A DNA stretch of 64,000 nt from CAKSHP01 sp045636325 (GTDB lineage: Bacteria; Bacillota; Clostridia; UBA1381; UMGS1253): positions 124,001-188,000 of the forward strand of contig JAZTXH010000016.1 in the NCBI GenBank assembly GCA_045636325.1, given 5' to 3'. Within the stretch, counting starts at the first letter, position 1; each line of letters begins with the position of its first letter. Positions 43,501 to 52,776 of this stretch are shown here, in pieces. Made by a program: the position numbers and the translations under genes. The notes beneath the pieces are model-generated. The model saw only the letters and a program-made list of their open reading frames with translations. It ran no database searches and was not told the origin of the DNA.

Positions 43501-46500
43501 GGTTGACCTTTCTACATTTAACCCGTCAATGGCTAATAATGTTGTTATAAATATAAAGAGCGGAAACGGTGCGATTGATGTATACGGAGTCACAGATGAG
43601 ATAGACATTTTAAATGCAAACTATATCAATACATTTGCAAATGACCGTTTCTCATCGGGTGTTGATTTATCAAAGGTATACGGCGGGGCACCCCTGACAG
43701 CTATTGATGTAAACGGTGCAGGTCAGCATAGCTTTGATATTACGCAGTATGCCCAGTATATGATTGACAAGGGTAAAAATAACGGATATTTGATTTTTGT
43801 TTCAAAAACCGAGGCTTCACCCGTTGTATATTCTGAAAATTTTAATGATGGTACACTCGACGGCGAAGTAATGCTTGGTGGCGGCATGTCAGAGCATGGC
43901 ATAGACGAAACTGTAGATATTGACAACAGCGGGTCTGCATACAAAGCTGTTTCTGGCGCGAACTACCACAGAATTTTCTTTGACTTTTTCGGAAGAGATG
44001 ACTGGACAGAAGCTGACATTGGAAGAGAATTTGAGATTACATATTGGTTTAAGGCAGACGGAGCGGGAACATTTTTAAACAGAATGCAGCTTTGGAGAGC
44101 TGATGATGCAAATCAGGTGGTTACTCAAAACTATACAACCGCAAATGAGTGGCAGAAATTTACATACAATTTTGTATATAATCAGGAATGTTTTGATAAT
44201 GACTATGATTGTTTCGGCTTCAGATTCGCCACACTGCCAAACAATACTGTGTATATAGACAATATTACAATAAGAGAAACAAGTATTGGTAATATCAATT
44301 TTGAATTCGTAGCAGAAACTCCTGAAGAGGGCGCGTATTACTATAAAAATGACTGTGACAGTGATAGTTTTATATATGCAAGCAGTACTGCAAGCGGTAT
44401 AGACGATATTGTAAAAGAAGGCGTAATTGCGGGATATCAGGGCATAAAAGCAACAGTTGGAGAAGCGTGCAGCCTTTCTACAGATGAAAACTATCCGGTA
44501 GCTGACGGCACAAAGAAGAGCTTATATCTTTCAAGCCTTTATGACTGGGACAGAATATTTGTGTATAATGTGATAGACAGCCTGACAGAAGATGACATAG
44601 GCAGAGTGTTTAATATAAGCTTTTATGCCAAGGCAAATCAGGCAGGAACATTTGACACAAGTATTTCCAATGTTTCAGGTTATAAAACATATGATTATAA
44701 TAAGGTAACTCATAGCGTAACTGCAGATGATGTAGGCAAATGGAAGAAGTTTACCTATAACGTAACCGTAACAGAAGATATGGTTACAAATAATACAGGC
44801 TTAATTAAGTTTACAACATTTGAATTCCAGCAGGAAGAAGATAACCTTTTAAAATTCTATTTAGATGATATCACATCAATGGAGAAGTTTACAGGCGATG
44901 GAGAAGCAAAGGTCGCTTACAGTTATGCTTATTCCTTTGATGAAACCGGCGGTTACACATGGGGCGGCTTTGAGAAGATAGAGCTTGAAGACGGAACAAA
45001 GGTAAACAGAGTAAACTTAGTTGATACTGATGACCGTATTGAAAATTCAAACGCAAAGGGTTCTTTAGAAATTATTACCAATAAAAATTATAACAGAGCT
45101 TTTATAAGGAATGTTTTTGAAAGTTTGACAACAGAGGACATCGGTAGAAAATACCGAGTAAGTTTTTGGCTTAAGTCCGATACGGCAGGAACCATAAATG
45201 CGTCTATGTCAAATACCGATCTTAGCGGAAATGCATATGACGGCGAAATCAAGCATCCTGCAGTTATTGAGGCAAGTGATGTTGGCGAGTGGAAGAAATT
45301 CACTTTTGATATAACTGTGGATGAATATATGGTTACTCAGCAGACGGATTTGCTTATGCTTAAGGTTGGCGACATTACATCTAACTCGACTGTCGAGGCG
45401 ACTGTCTACGTTGACGATTTTAAGAGTGTTGAACTCCTTGACGGAGCATCAACGCAGCTTATTGCAGAAGCATATAAAACAATCAGTTCAGCATATCTTT
45501 CGGATGCAGAGGCGGCCATTTGTTCGCTTGCTAAGGCGTCCGAATACGGTGTTGCAGCGGCAGGCATACGAAAGTCTTACATTTCCTTTGAAGGAAGCGA
45601 TGATTATAAAAAAGCGCAGAGAGCAACGCTTAATTTTGATATAGCTGAAGCAAACGGGCAGACACTTAAGGTATACGCTCTTATTAATTGCGAATATCCC
45701 GAAGAGCTTACATACAATACTGCACCTGCTTCAAACGCAGATGAAACAATAAATGAAAGCCTTGCATATGGAGCTTTACCTGTTGCAGAAGTTGTGGCAA
45801 CAGAAGGTATAAAAACTATAGATGTTTCAGAGTATATTAAAAATACTGCTCCTGCGAAGCCTTTGTTTGTGATTGTATCAGATGCTACAGGCGGCACACA
45901 GTATATTACACTTGATTTTGAAAGCATGAAGCTTACCAATGGTATAGATTATGTTGCCCAAAGCGATATAACAATTACTGAGGGTGCGGCAAAGATATCA
46001 GGTAATGAGATACAGTTGTTTAACATTTTTGGTAATGCAAATGCAAGTGTTAAAGCAGGGGAAACCTATGAAATTTCACTTGATGTAACATCGGACAATG
46101 ACAGTGTTATAAGCATCGGTGCAGCTAAGAAAAACGGCGAGATGGTAGGCGATGTGGCAACTGTAAATGCTATCGCTGAAAATGAGCAGACAGTTAAATT
46201 TAAATACACAGCAACCAGTCAGGATGAAGCAGACGGAGTTTGCAGTGTTGTTGTTGAGTCAATAGAAGAGGGCTTTAGTATAGACAATCTTCAGGTATCA
46301 AGCACAACTGCGGTTGTAATTAACAAAACGGCAGAGCTTGTAATTGAAGTTGCAAAGGTGCCTGAGTTTGATGAATTAGACAGCGTTAAACTTAATGTGT
46401 CCATAACAGACGGAGACGCGCTTATTATAAATGGTGAAAATAAGGGCACTTCGGCAACATATGATGTTCATACAGGTACTGTGCTTGATATGGAGGCTAC

Positions 46501-47347
46501 AGGCGATGGGATATTTATGTATTGGCTTGATGCAAAGAGCAATACAATTCTGTCTTATGATGAAAATTACAGCTTCACAGCAGGAACTGACAGAAGTCTT
46601 GTTGCAGTTTATGCTTCTGAATCAGATGTGTTTGTAACATTTACATCTATGGCAAGCAAGGTTATTGCAGCAGGTGTTTCGATAACAGTACCCGAAAATC
46701 CGTATGTTTACGGTTATCAGTTTGAAGGATGGTATACTGGAGGCGTGAAATCTGAACTGAATGTGGGCGATGATGTTAACGTGACAGAAAGCACCAATTA
46801 TGTTGCAGGTTTTATCAAGGATACGACTGAATACAGTGTAGTTGTTGATGGTGAAAATGCAAGCTATAAATATAATGAAAAAGTAAAGGTTAGTGCAGAT
46901 TCTCACAAAGACGACAAGGAGTTTTCATACTGGAAGAGAGACGGAATTATAGTTTCTTACAGTAAAGACTACAGCTTCTATGTAAATGGTGACACGACTC
47001 TTGAGAGTGTTTACGGTGAGAGCGTAAGTGAAAAGGCAGTTTTGGCAATGGCGCCTCCTGTGCTTGTGGGGGATGATAAAATTGCATTCTTTACTGAGTG
47101 TGATATTCCTTTAGAAAATGAAGTTATTGAAAAAGGTATTATCATAGGCACGGCAAGTGGTCTTGAAATTCAAAATGCAGAGTATAAAGCCGTTTCAAAA
47201 AACAAGGAAAATAAAAGCCAGTTTACGGTAAGAAAGATTGCTGAGCCCGGTGATACATACTATGCAGCAGCATATGTAATTTATCGCGATGCAAGCGGTA
47301 ATGTTATAACAGCTTATTCAAATGAAGTAAGCTATACACTTGAGTAA
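40508..47347 (+). CDS. Giant secreted multi-domain protein with alpha/beta-hydrolase-like N-terminal region
   Basis: A 2279-residue exported protein. It has a signal peptide (1-30) and a region of about 30-545 resembling an alpha/beta hydrolase, with elbow GISKSGQA (Ser383) and a later HALCYG histidine. A Big_5-like Ig domain follows near 550-645 (PLNGAVDVKATDDIIVKFSG). Then come at least four carbohydrate-binding-like beta domains (from about 753, 1106, 1277 and 1471), a DNRLRE-like domain near 1657-1790 and InlB-type repeats (YQFEGWYTGG near 2071). The C-terminal module of about 100 residues (from 2176) is shared with two other proteins here. Likely a polysaccharide-active surface enzyme. 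AAGGAGG precedes the ATG. Confidence 0.85.
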   Translation: MKKILSLLICMTLLLSCITPVSFISASATEFEIDSLEQYVVYNSVMENDGYIGIPVGIKTYIKETPDADTPVIMYVVNTNTKRVGTDTDENIITDFLNRGYVVVVLDYYNNEKTVCPDLDWSLQGIKSTLRTTSGMNTYLSGNVANDTYVYILPAGYSVARQLVYWSIDKHSYSGTQDYIISVWNSDFLAVRGDSEVITFAQDTKIIKGKGESEYLEFEAGQSLTPNEYTAMLTDGKVTDITQCIKRDGTPIDMDLYMDIVYPANPENEVPVLMYAQSTDNTVGTWNTAERPHVTGFLFRGYAAALYEFEYVPMGSSDNYGYYDGNGGGIEGGITGDNMTYALGVTNGIKVDTSAVRFVRYLADMKPLVYKFDEDKYGAMGISKSGQAIRLGHPDPESLPEMRIFENQCGKTRYESGETEDIVDLNGNTVMRGAEPQPWLEYNDGSKIPSNVQFTSTTVGSGMYSITDGMAPMYIYGTIRSSGSQWAQYPDMLARCYTHDIPTMYYEGIDIGHALCYGADGETGNDTYEALFTTADYWLRDTGVKCEYIKPLNGAVDVKATDDIIVKFSGPVSEEEISKIKIKNDITGEIVSGEWKDTFGDTEWTFTPYNLKGFHTYTVYVPSNVVGKNGKTIMSAKSSSFTVEPEELASATYTSENMTASTDNGVYFEVDGADIENSITTAVRFSVKNDAANTALIYSADENGEADELLGSVVLTGAGEYDVDVTDYARSLEAGEKAAFVIKAEKETEEKIVYNMDFEGLTSIPGTVRINTDGPTREISKEMNSTDGGDSSYKVVKFNTTTKYEPYHRHYDNFELAASFMPFGSTFEDEDYGRKFNVKFKLYDTESRYVQVSVGETTSNKINDGNAYKHVSKTNANVWNEYEVDFRLTGNLFKNKTRFRIATECFGTESENKPFYIDDCVFTESITDIELASESDNLYVAPSLVLHPSEKQSVNVLSAGYVESGMNSGTSFEAEDTLLVSGRSKSMSLAGDKKVIARVDLSTFNPSMANNVVINIKSGNGAIDVYGVTDEIDILNANYINTFANDRFSSGVDLSKVYGGAPLTAIDVNGAGQHSFDITQYAQYMIDKGKNNGYLIFVSKTEASPVVYSENFNDGTLDGEVMLGGGMSEHGIDETVDIDNSGSAYKAVSGANYHRIFFDFFGRDDWTEADIGREFEITYWFKADGAGTFLNRMQLWRADDANQVVTQNYTTANEWQKFTYNFVYNQECFDNDYDCFGFRFATLPNNTVYIDNITIRETSIGNINFEFVAETPEEGAYYYKNDCDSDSFIYASSTASGIDDIVKEGVIAGYQGIKATVGEACSLSTDENYPVADGTKKSLYLSSLYDWDRIFVYNVIDSLTEDDIGRVFNISFYAKANQAGTFDTSISNVSGYKTYDYNKVTHSVTADDVGKWKKFTYNVTVTEDMVTNNTGLIKFTTFEFQQEEDNLLKFYLDDITSMEKFTGDGEAKVAYSYAYSFDETGGYTWGGFEKIELEDGTKVNRVNLVDTDDRIENSNAKGSLEIITNKNYNRAFIRNVFESLTTEDIGRKYRVSFWLKSDTAGTINASMSNTDLSGNAYDGEIKHPAVIEASDVGEWKKFTFDITVDEYMVTQQTDLLMLKVGDITSNSTVEATVYVDDFKSVELLDGASTQLIAEAYKTISSAYLSDAEAAICSLAKASEYGVAAAGIRKSYISFEGSDDYKKAQRATLNFDIAEANGQTLKVYALINCEYPEELTYNTAPASNADETINESLAYGALPVAEVVATEGIKTIDVSEYIKNTAPAKPLFVIVSDATGGTQYITLDFESMKLTNGIDYVAQSDITITEGAAKISGNEIQLFNIFGNANASVKAGETYEISLDVTSDNDSVISIGAAKKNGEMVGDVATVNAIAENEQTVKFKYTATSQDEADGVCSVVVESIEEGFSIDNLQVSSTTAVVINKTAELVIEVAKVPEFDELDSVKLNVSITDGDALIINGENKGTSATYDVHTGTVLDMEATGDGIFMYWLDAKSNTILSYDENYSFTAGTDRSLVAVYASESDVFVTFTSMASKVIAAGVSITVPENPYVYGYQFEGWYTGGVKSELNVGDDVNVTESTNYVAGFIKDTTEYSVVVDGENASYKYNEKVKVSADSHKDDKEFSYWKRDGIIVSYSKDYSFYVNGDTTLESVYGESVSEKAVLAMAPPVLVGDDKIAFFTECDIPLENEVIEKGIIIGTASGLEIQNAEYKAVSKNKENKSQFTVRKIAEPGDTYYAAAYVIYRDASGNVITAYSNEVSYTLE

Positions 47348-47435
47348 ATTTTCTTCTTTCTATTAGGCAAACTGGAGTATGATGCACAGGGCATAAGCTT
47401 CGGGTTGCACTTATGTGACTATTAATTAATGTTAT

Positions 47436-47470
47436 AAAAAGTCCGGAATATTGTGTTTCTGAACTTTTTA
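47436..47470 (+). terminator. Probable terminator of the giant secreted gene
   Basis: AAAAAGTCCGGA pairs imperfectly with TCTGAACTTTTT. Confidence 0.5.
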
Positions 47471-47511
47471 AAATAAGATGTAAAACGCTTTTATATGGAG
47501 GGATAAATACT

Positions 47512-48864
47512 ATGAAAAAAATTCTAAAAACAATTTTAATGTGCATGGTATTGATGATTGCCTTTGCGGTATGTACATCGGCGACGGATTTTGCTTTGAC
47601 AAGTGAAATTCCCGCAGAGATGAGTGTTTTTGATGCGAAAACAACGGCGTTTTCCGTAAGCGGTACATACGATGCAAAAACAGAAATATCTCTTGAAATC
47701 AACAATACCGAAACAGGCAAGACTGTATTGTATCAGCAGGTAACTACAGACGAAAATGGTGCCTTTACCATATCGGGCATAATGAGTGACGAGGTCTGCG
47801 CAGGATGGTATACAGTAACGCTTGGCGCATCAAATATGCCGGATGCAGAAACCTACAGATTTGAGATTAAAAACACAGACGAGGCAGAGGTTTCAGTAAC
47901 AGTTGTAGGAGGCAGCGCAAATGTGAAGGTAAACGGAGAGAATAAGGGTACGGCTCCTTCTAGTGGAATCTATTCTAAAGGTACTGTTTTGAGCTACACA
48001 GCTGTTGCAAATGATGAAAACAAAGTGTTCTTATATTGGCAGGATGTTAAAAATAATGTGGTTTTGTCTACGGAAGAAACCATAGAGGTAACGGTTGGCT
48101 CAAATGCATCATATAAAGCTGTTTACTCAGACAAGACAAGTGAAGTTTATGTAACATTTAAGTCAAATAACAAAATTGTAGCATCAACGCTTAAGGATTA
48201 TGCAACTGTTCCTGAAAATCCTTATCTTGCAGGTTACACATTTGACGGTTGGTATTTAGGCGGGAATAAAAAGACAGAGAACTTTTTTGATGTTACAGAA
48301 AACACAACGTATGTTGCCTACTTTCGCTTAAATGATACAGAGTATACAGTAACTATCAGCGGTGCAAAGCAAGAAGGCGGAAAATATAAGTATAACGATA
48401 AAGTAACAGTTAATGCCGCTGGTGAAGAAGGAAAAGTGTTTACTTATTGGGTACGTGATGGTAAGATTGTAAGCTACAGCGAAGAATACGCTTTTTATGT
48501 AAGTGCTGACACTGAGGTTGTTGCAAATTATGCAGAAACTGCAACGGACGAAGAGATAGTGCTTGTTATGGCTGAGCCTTCAGTGGTTGATACAAACAGA
48601 ATTGCATTCTATGCAGAAAGAAATGTACCTGACGAATATACAGTAATCGAAACAGGTATACTTATGAATCAGACTGAAGATTTTGATATATATTCAGCAT
48701 ATATCGTGGCTAAGTCGAATTCAACTTCTGCCATTGGTCAGTACACAGCAAGAAAGAAAGATGTCGGAGAGGGTGACACATGGTATGCCAAGGCATATCT
48801 GATTTATAAAGATGGAGAAGAAATCAAGACTCTTTACTCCGATACAGTATCAAAAACATTATAA
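47512..48864 (+). CDS. Secreted InlB-repeat protein with shared C-terminal module
   Basis: A 450-residue exported protein: signal peptide (1-23, ending TSATDF), an Ig-like domain near 30-125 (FSVSGTYDAKTEISLEI), a domain with the VNGENKG loop near 130-205, an InlB-type repeat (YTFDGWYLGG near 243) and a KVFTYWVRDGKIVSYS repeat near 302. The C-terminal module from about 349 (VLVMAEPSVVDTNRIAFYAE) is like those of the 40508 and 52777 products. It has no catalytic domain, so it is probably a surface-binding or structural companion. AGGAGGG-like site (TGGAGGG) precedes the ATG. Confidence 0.82.
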   Translation: MKKILKTILMCMVLMIAFAVCTSATDFALTSEIPAEMSVFDAKTTAFSVSGTYDAKTEISLEINNTETGKTVLYQQVTTDENGAFTISGIMSDEVCAGWYTVTLGASNMPDAETYRFEIKNTDEAEVSVTVVGGSANVKVNGENKGTAPSSGIYSKGTVLSYTAVANDENKVFLYWQDVKNNVVLSTEETIEVTVGSNASYKAVYSDKTSEVYVTFKSNNKIVASTLKDYATVPENPYLAGYTFDGWYLGGNKKTENFFDVTENTTYVAYFRLNDTEYTVTISGAKQEGGKYKYNDKVTVNAAGEEGKVFTYWVRDGKIVSYSEEYAFYVSADTEVVANYAETATDEEIVLVMAEPSVVDTNRIAFYAERNVPDEYTVIETGILMNQTEDFDIYSAYIVAKSNSTSAIGQYTARKKDVGEGDTWYAKAYLIYKDGEEIKTLYSDTVSKTL

Positions 48865-48879
48865 GATAATTCTCCTTAA

Positions 48880-48917
48880 GGCGGATAGCGTAAAACAGGC
48901 GTTATCCGCCTGTTTTT
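48880..48917 (+). terminator. Terminator of the InlB-repeat gene
   Basis: GGCGGATAGCG pairs with CGTTATCCGCC (one wobble), followed by TGTTTTTT. Confidence 0.9.
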
Positions 48918-49002
48918 TATTTAGAGATAATATCTGCAGATATAATGCATCAAACTTGAATATTGGCAAATAGGTAAAATTATAGTAATGTAAGATTTAA
49001 AA

Positions 49003-49212
49003 GGAGCTGATTGTATTGTTACAAGCTCAAGAATACAAGAAAAAATATCAGAACTTTTATCCGACGAACAAAAACATAGTGTTAAGAATATAAAAAAATG
49101 TTTTGTCGTTTCTCCGATAGGAGAAGAAGAAAATAATAACGAAAACAAGGCGGACAAGCTTTTTAAGCATATTATTAAGAAAGTAATTGGGTGGCATTTT
49201 AATCAGCTATAA
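49003..49212 (+). pseudogene. Fragment of a SPIGEE-type (TIR/deoxyribosyltransferase-like) defence protein
   Basis: The frame encodes RIQEKISELLSDEQ and then KKCFVVSPIGEEE followed by KADKLFKHIIKK. That pattern opens proteins of the nucleoside 2-deoxyribosyltransferase/TIR-like fold often seen in defence loci (CFVISPIG form). No ATG is present, an in-frame stop is upstream, and the frame ends at 49212 after about 70 codons, so only a fragment remains. The rest of 48918-49289 shows no other gene. Confidence 0.5.
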
Positions 49213-49289
49213 GATAAATCATACTTGAAAAACGGGCATTATTGTGATATAATTAAAAAAGTATAATAATAGATGGAGGAGAATTACTA

Positions 49290-50114
49290 ATGTTAGTTGT
49301 TTTTTCAGGCGGTTCAGGTGTTGGTAAAAATACAATTATTGAAAGACTATTGCAGGAGGGCGATTTTGAACTGTTGCCAACATATACAACTCGAGAGCGA
49401 CGACCAAATGAAAGTTATGGACATCCTTATTACTTTATTACAGAGGATGAATTCAAGACCAAAATAGAATCAAACGAGTTGTTTGAATACAATGTTGTTC
49501 ACGATAATTATTATGGAACATCAAGAGTGTTGTTTGAAAACAAAACAAAGTCAGGAAAGATTTTGCTAAAAGATATAGATGTTTTAGGTACGCAAAATTT
49601 AGTTGAAACTTTAGGTAAAATGACAACTCTTCTTACTATTTTTTTACGCGTGGATTCTAAAGATATTTTAGTTGAACGACTAAAAGGAAGAAATGAACAA
49701 GAAATTGACAAGCGTTTGGAAAGATACGAAATGGAACAATCATATCAAAGCAAATATGATTTTGTTGTGACAAACAATTCGTTAGAGGAAACAATGTCAG
49801 TTTGCTATGATATAATTAACCATGTAAAAAATAAATCATTTTTAAAGTCTACACAAACGATTAGAAACATGAATCATGATAAAATATATAAGATTGCAGA
49901 ATTATTAAAAGAAGATTCAGAAAAAATACCTCCAATAGATGTTTGTATAAAAGATCATGAATTGTATATTATTGATGGGCACCATAGGTATTTGGCATCT
50001 CTTCTTACTGGTAAAAAAATTGCTGCAAACATAGTTGCACCTAAATATTTTGATGAGGTTACCCAGTGTGCTTGGGAAGACTCAATTGAATATTTCACTC
50101 GAGAGGATATTTAG
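49290..50114 (+). CDS. Guanylate-kinase-like domain fused to a ParB/sulfiredoxin-like domain
   Basis: A 274-residue fusion. Residues 1-180 match guanylate kinase: P-loop FSGGSGVGKNTII, YTTRERRPNE near 33, GHPYYFITEDEF near 45, YYGTS near 72 and an RLKGRNEQEIDKRL lid near 130. Residues 190-274 look like a small ParB/sulfiredoxin-type domain (PPIDVCIKDHELYIIDGHHR, then YLASLLTGK, corresponding to the GxHR/GERR pocket). Normal Gmk ends near 200 residues. The joint activity is unknown; nucleotide phosphorylation linked to a CTP/ATP-binding pocket is possible. GGAGG stands 9 bases upstream. Confidence 0.8.
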   Translation: MLVVFSGGSGVGKNTIIERLLQEGDFELLPTYTTRERRPNESYGHPYYFITEDEFKTKIESNELFEYNVVHDNYYGTSRVLFENKTKSGKILLKDIDVLGTQNLVETLGKMTTLLTIFLRVDSKDILVERLKGRNEQEIDKRLERYEMEQSYQSKYDFVVTNNSLEETMSVCYDIINHVKNKSFLKSTQTIRNMNHDKIYKIAELLKEDSEKIPPIDVCIKDHELYIIDGHHRYLASLLTGKKIAANIVAPKYFDEVTQCAWEDSIEYFTREDI

Positions 50115-50501
50115 ATATGTTTTAATAAAGCAAGCACTTGGTGAAAACATAAGTCAATTAAAGAATTTTCGTTTTATTATTGTCCGGCGTTTGATGTCTG
50201 ATACATATAATTTTTTTGATGGAATTAATAAATGTTGGCATTGAAATATCATAAATAAAGCTTCCTTAAAAATAAATCGTTATAACATTATATTAAGATT
50301 TGACTATTTTTAAGCATATTTTTTATGTGGGTGTAAATAATATATAAACGAGAATATAAAATGGCAAAAAATCTTTCATTTGTATATATTGTAACTAATG
50401 TGAACAAAGTGTAAAATTAACCAATGTTAAGAAAACAAAAGAGAATTAAAGAAAACAAAAGAAATTTAAAAAAAATAAAGAATAAATTCAAAAAATACTG
50501 A

Positions 50502-50565
50502 TTGATATAAAAGCGAAAGGGTAGTAATATATTATCTGTTAGCACTCGTAAGGCAAGAGTGCTAA
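50502..50565 (+). promoter_or_regulatory. groESL promoter with CIRCE operator (HrcA site)
   Basis: TTGATA (50502-50507) and TAATAT (50525-50530) are 17 bases apart. The perfect CIRCE dyad TTAGCACTC-N9-GAGTGCTAA follows at 50539-50565, so HrcA should repress at normal temperature. The stretch 50115-50500 before it is AT-rich and holds no gene that I can support. Confidence 0.95.
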
Positions 50566-50605
50566 TAATATTAAAAAAGTATAAATATACAGGAGGTATT
50601 GAATT

Positions 50606-50890
50606 ATGAATATTAAACCTTTAGGTGACAGAGTAGTAATAAAAATGCTTGAGTGTGAGGACACAACAAAAAGCGGTATTATTTTAGCAGGTACTGCAAA
50701 GGAAAAACCACAGATGGCAGAGGTTGTTGCAGTTGGACCTGGCGGTGTTGTTGAGGGCAAAGAGGTTGTTATGGAAGTTAAGGTTGGCGATAAAGTTATC
50801 ACCAGCAAATATGCCGGCACAGAAGTTAAATTTGATGGCGTTGAATACACAATCCTTCGTCAGAATGATATTTTGGCAAAGGTAGACTGA
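50606..50890 (+). CDS. groES: Co-chaperonin GroES
   Basis: A 94-residue GroES of normal length, starting IKPLGDRVVIKMLE with the mobile loop around TTKSGIILAGTAKEKPQ and the roof region near residues 45-55. It caps the GroEL ring during protein folding in the cytoplasm. AGGAGG precedes the ATG. First gene of the CIRCE-controlled operon, 48 bases ahead of groEL. Confidence 0.97.
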   Translation: MNIKPLGDRVVIKMLECEDTTKSGIILAGTAKEKPQMAEVVAVGPGGVVEGKEVVMEVKVGDKVITSKYAGTEVKFDGVEYTILRQNDILAKVD

Positions 50891-50938
50891 TTTTAAATAA
50901 GTAATAAATTATGTATATGTTACAAGGAGGACAATAAC

Positions 50939-52573
50939 ATGGCAAAGGATATTTTATACGGGCAGGATGCGAGAAATGCTCTTGAAAAGGGTATTAATCA
51001 GCTTGCAGATACAGTAAAGGTGACACTTGGTCCTAAGGGAAGAAATGTTGTTTTAGACAAAAAGTTTGGCGCACCCCTTATTACAAATGATGGTGTTACA
51101 ATCGCAAAGGAAATCGAGCTTGAGGATGCGTTTGAAAATATGGGTGCTCAGCTTGTAAAAGAAGTTGCAACTAAAACAAACGATGTTGCAGGTGACGGTA
51201 CAACAACTGCTACACTTCTTGCTCAGGCTCTGGTTCGTGAGGGTTTAAAGAATGTGGCTGCGGGTGCAAACCCCATGATAGTAAGAAAAGGTATTGCAAA
51301 GGCAGTTGACGCTGCAGTTGAATATATAAAATCAAATGCAAAAGCGGTAGATGGCAGAAGTGATATTGCAAGAGTTGCGGCAGTTTCTGCAGCAGACGAG
51401 AAAATTGGTGAATTAATTGCAGAAGCAATGGAAAAGGTTACATCAGATGGTGTTATAACAGTTGAAGAATCAAAGACTGCTGAAACATATTCTGAAATAG
51501 TTGAAGGTATGCAGTTTGACCGCGGTTATATTTCACCTTATATGGTAACAGATACAGATAAGATGGAAGCTGTTTTAGACGACCCATATATTCTTATTAC
51601 AGATAAGAAAATCACAAATATTCAGGAAATTCTTCCTATTCTTGAGCAGATTGTTCAGGCAGGCAAGAAACTTTTGATTATTGCAGAAGATATTGAAGGC
51701 GAAGCTTTGGCAACATTGGTATTAAACAAGCTTCGCGGCACATTCACATGTATCGCAGTTAAAGCTCCCGGCTTTGGTGACAGAAGGAAAGAAATGCTTC
51801 GCGATATAGCTATTTTAACAGGCGGTGAAGTTATCACAGAGGAGCTTGGTCTTGACTTAAAAGAAGCTACAATTGATCAGCTTGGTCGTGCAAGACAGGT
51901 TAAAGTGCAGAAAGAAAACACCATTATTGTTGACGGTGCAGGCGACAAGGAAGAAATTGCAGGCAGAGTTGGTCAGATTAAGGTGCAGATTGAAGAAACA
52001 ACATCTGATTTTGACCGTGAAAAGCTTTCTGAAAGACTTGCAAAGCTTGCAGGCGGTGTAGCTGTTATTAAGGTTGGTGCGGCTACTGAAACTGAAATGA
52101 AGGAAATGAAACTTCGTATTGAAGATGCGCTGGCAGCAACAAAAGCAGCTGTTGAAGAAGGTATTGTTGCAGGCGGTGGTTCAACATATATTGCAGCTAT
52201 TGATTCTGTTGCAAAATTGCTTGGTGAAACAACAGGCGATGAAAAGACAGGCGTAAACATTGTTGTTAAAGCCCTTGAGGAACCCGTTCGTCAAATTGCA
52301 TTCAATGCAGGTGTTGAAGGCAGTGTTATCGTTGATAAAATTAGAAATTCTGAAAAAGGCATCGGTTACAATGCACTTACAGAAGAGTATATTGATATGG
52401 TTAAGAATGGTATTGTTGACCCTGCAAAGGTTACAAGAAGTGCTTTGCAGAATGCAGCAAGCGTAGCATCTATGGTTCTTACAACTGAATCTGTCGTAGC
52501 AGATAAGCCTGCACCTGAATCTGCAGCACCAGCAGGTGCTCCTGGTATGGGCGGCGGAATGGGCATGTATTAA
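50939..52573 (+). CDS. groEL: Chaperonin GroEL
   Basis: A 544-residue chaperonin. The nucleotide site is visible in TLGPKGRNVVLDK near residue 30 and VAGDGTTTATLLAQ near 84. The GVEGSVIVDKI region near 455 and the flexible Gly-Met tail (GAPGMGGGMGMY) are typical. Full length and intact. It folds proteins in an ATP-driven double ring with GroES and is regulated through the upstream CIRCE element. Confidence 0.98.
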   Translation: MAKDILYGQDARNALEKGINQLADTVKVTLGPKGRNVVLDKKFGAPLITNDGVTIAKEIELEDAFENMGAQLVKEVATKTNDVAGDGTTTATLLAQALVREGLKNVAAGANPMIVRKGIAKAVDAAVEYIKSNAKAVDGRSDIARVAAVSAADEKIGELIAEAMEKVTSDGVITVEESKTAETYSEIVEGMQFDRGYISPYMVTDTDKMEAVLDDPYILITDKKITNIQEILPILEQIVQAGKKLLIIAEDIEGEALATLVLNKLRGTFTCIAVKAPGFGDRRKEMLRDIAILTGGEVITEELGLDLKEATIDQLGRARQVKVQKENTIIVDGAGDKEEIAGRVGQIKVQIEETTSDFDREKLSERLAKLAGGVAVIKVGAATETEMKEMKLRIEDALAATKAAVEEGIVAGGGSTYIAAIDSVAKLLGETTGDEKTGVNIVVKALEEPVRQIAFNAGVEGSVIVDKIRNSEKGIGYNALTEEYIDMVKNGIVDPAKVTRSALQNAASVASMVLTTESVVADKPAPESAAPAGAPGMGGGMGMY

Positions 52574-52600
52574 TTACCGAAAAAAATAAATAAGATTGTA

Positions 52601-52637
52601 TGCGGAGTGTTTTTTGATGTGACACTCCGCATTTTTA
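52601..52637 (+). terminator. groESL terminator
   Basis: TGCGGAGTGT and ACACTCCGCA form a perfect stem, followed by TTTTT. Confidence 0.92.
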
Positions 52638-52776
52638 ATTTATTAATAAACCGGAGCGTATTTTCCTAGTAGGTAAAAAGCAACAAATTTTAATCAGAAA
52701 CAATAAATGTTTGACTTTATATTTTTAATATGGTAAAATATTATACGTATGTTTGTGATTTTTAAGGAGGAATAAG

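Noticed and set aside
45321..45644. 107-codon plus-strand frame inside the giant secreted gene
   Set aside because: Frame shadow of a clearly coding region with domain matches in the main frame.
50035..50244. 69-codon frame overlapping the end of the kinase-ParB gene
   Set aside because: Mostly in the shadow of the real gene, no ribosome binding site, and the rest has low-complexity AT-rich coding.
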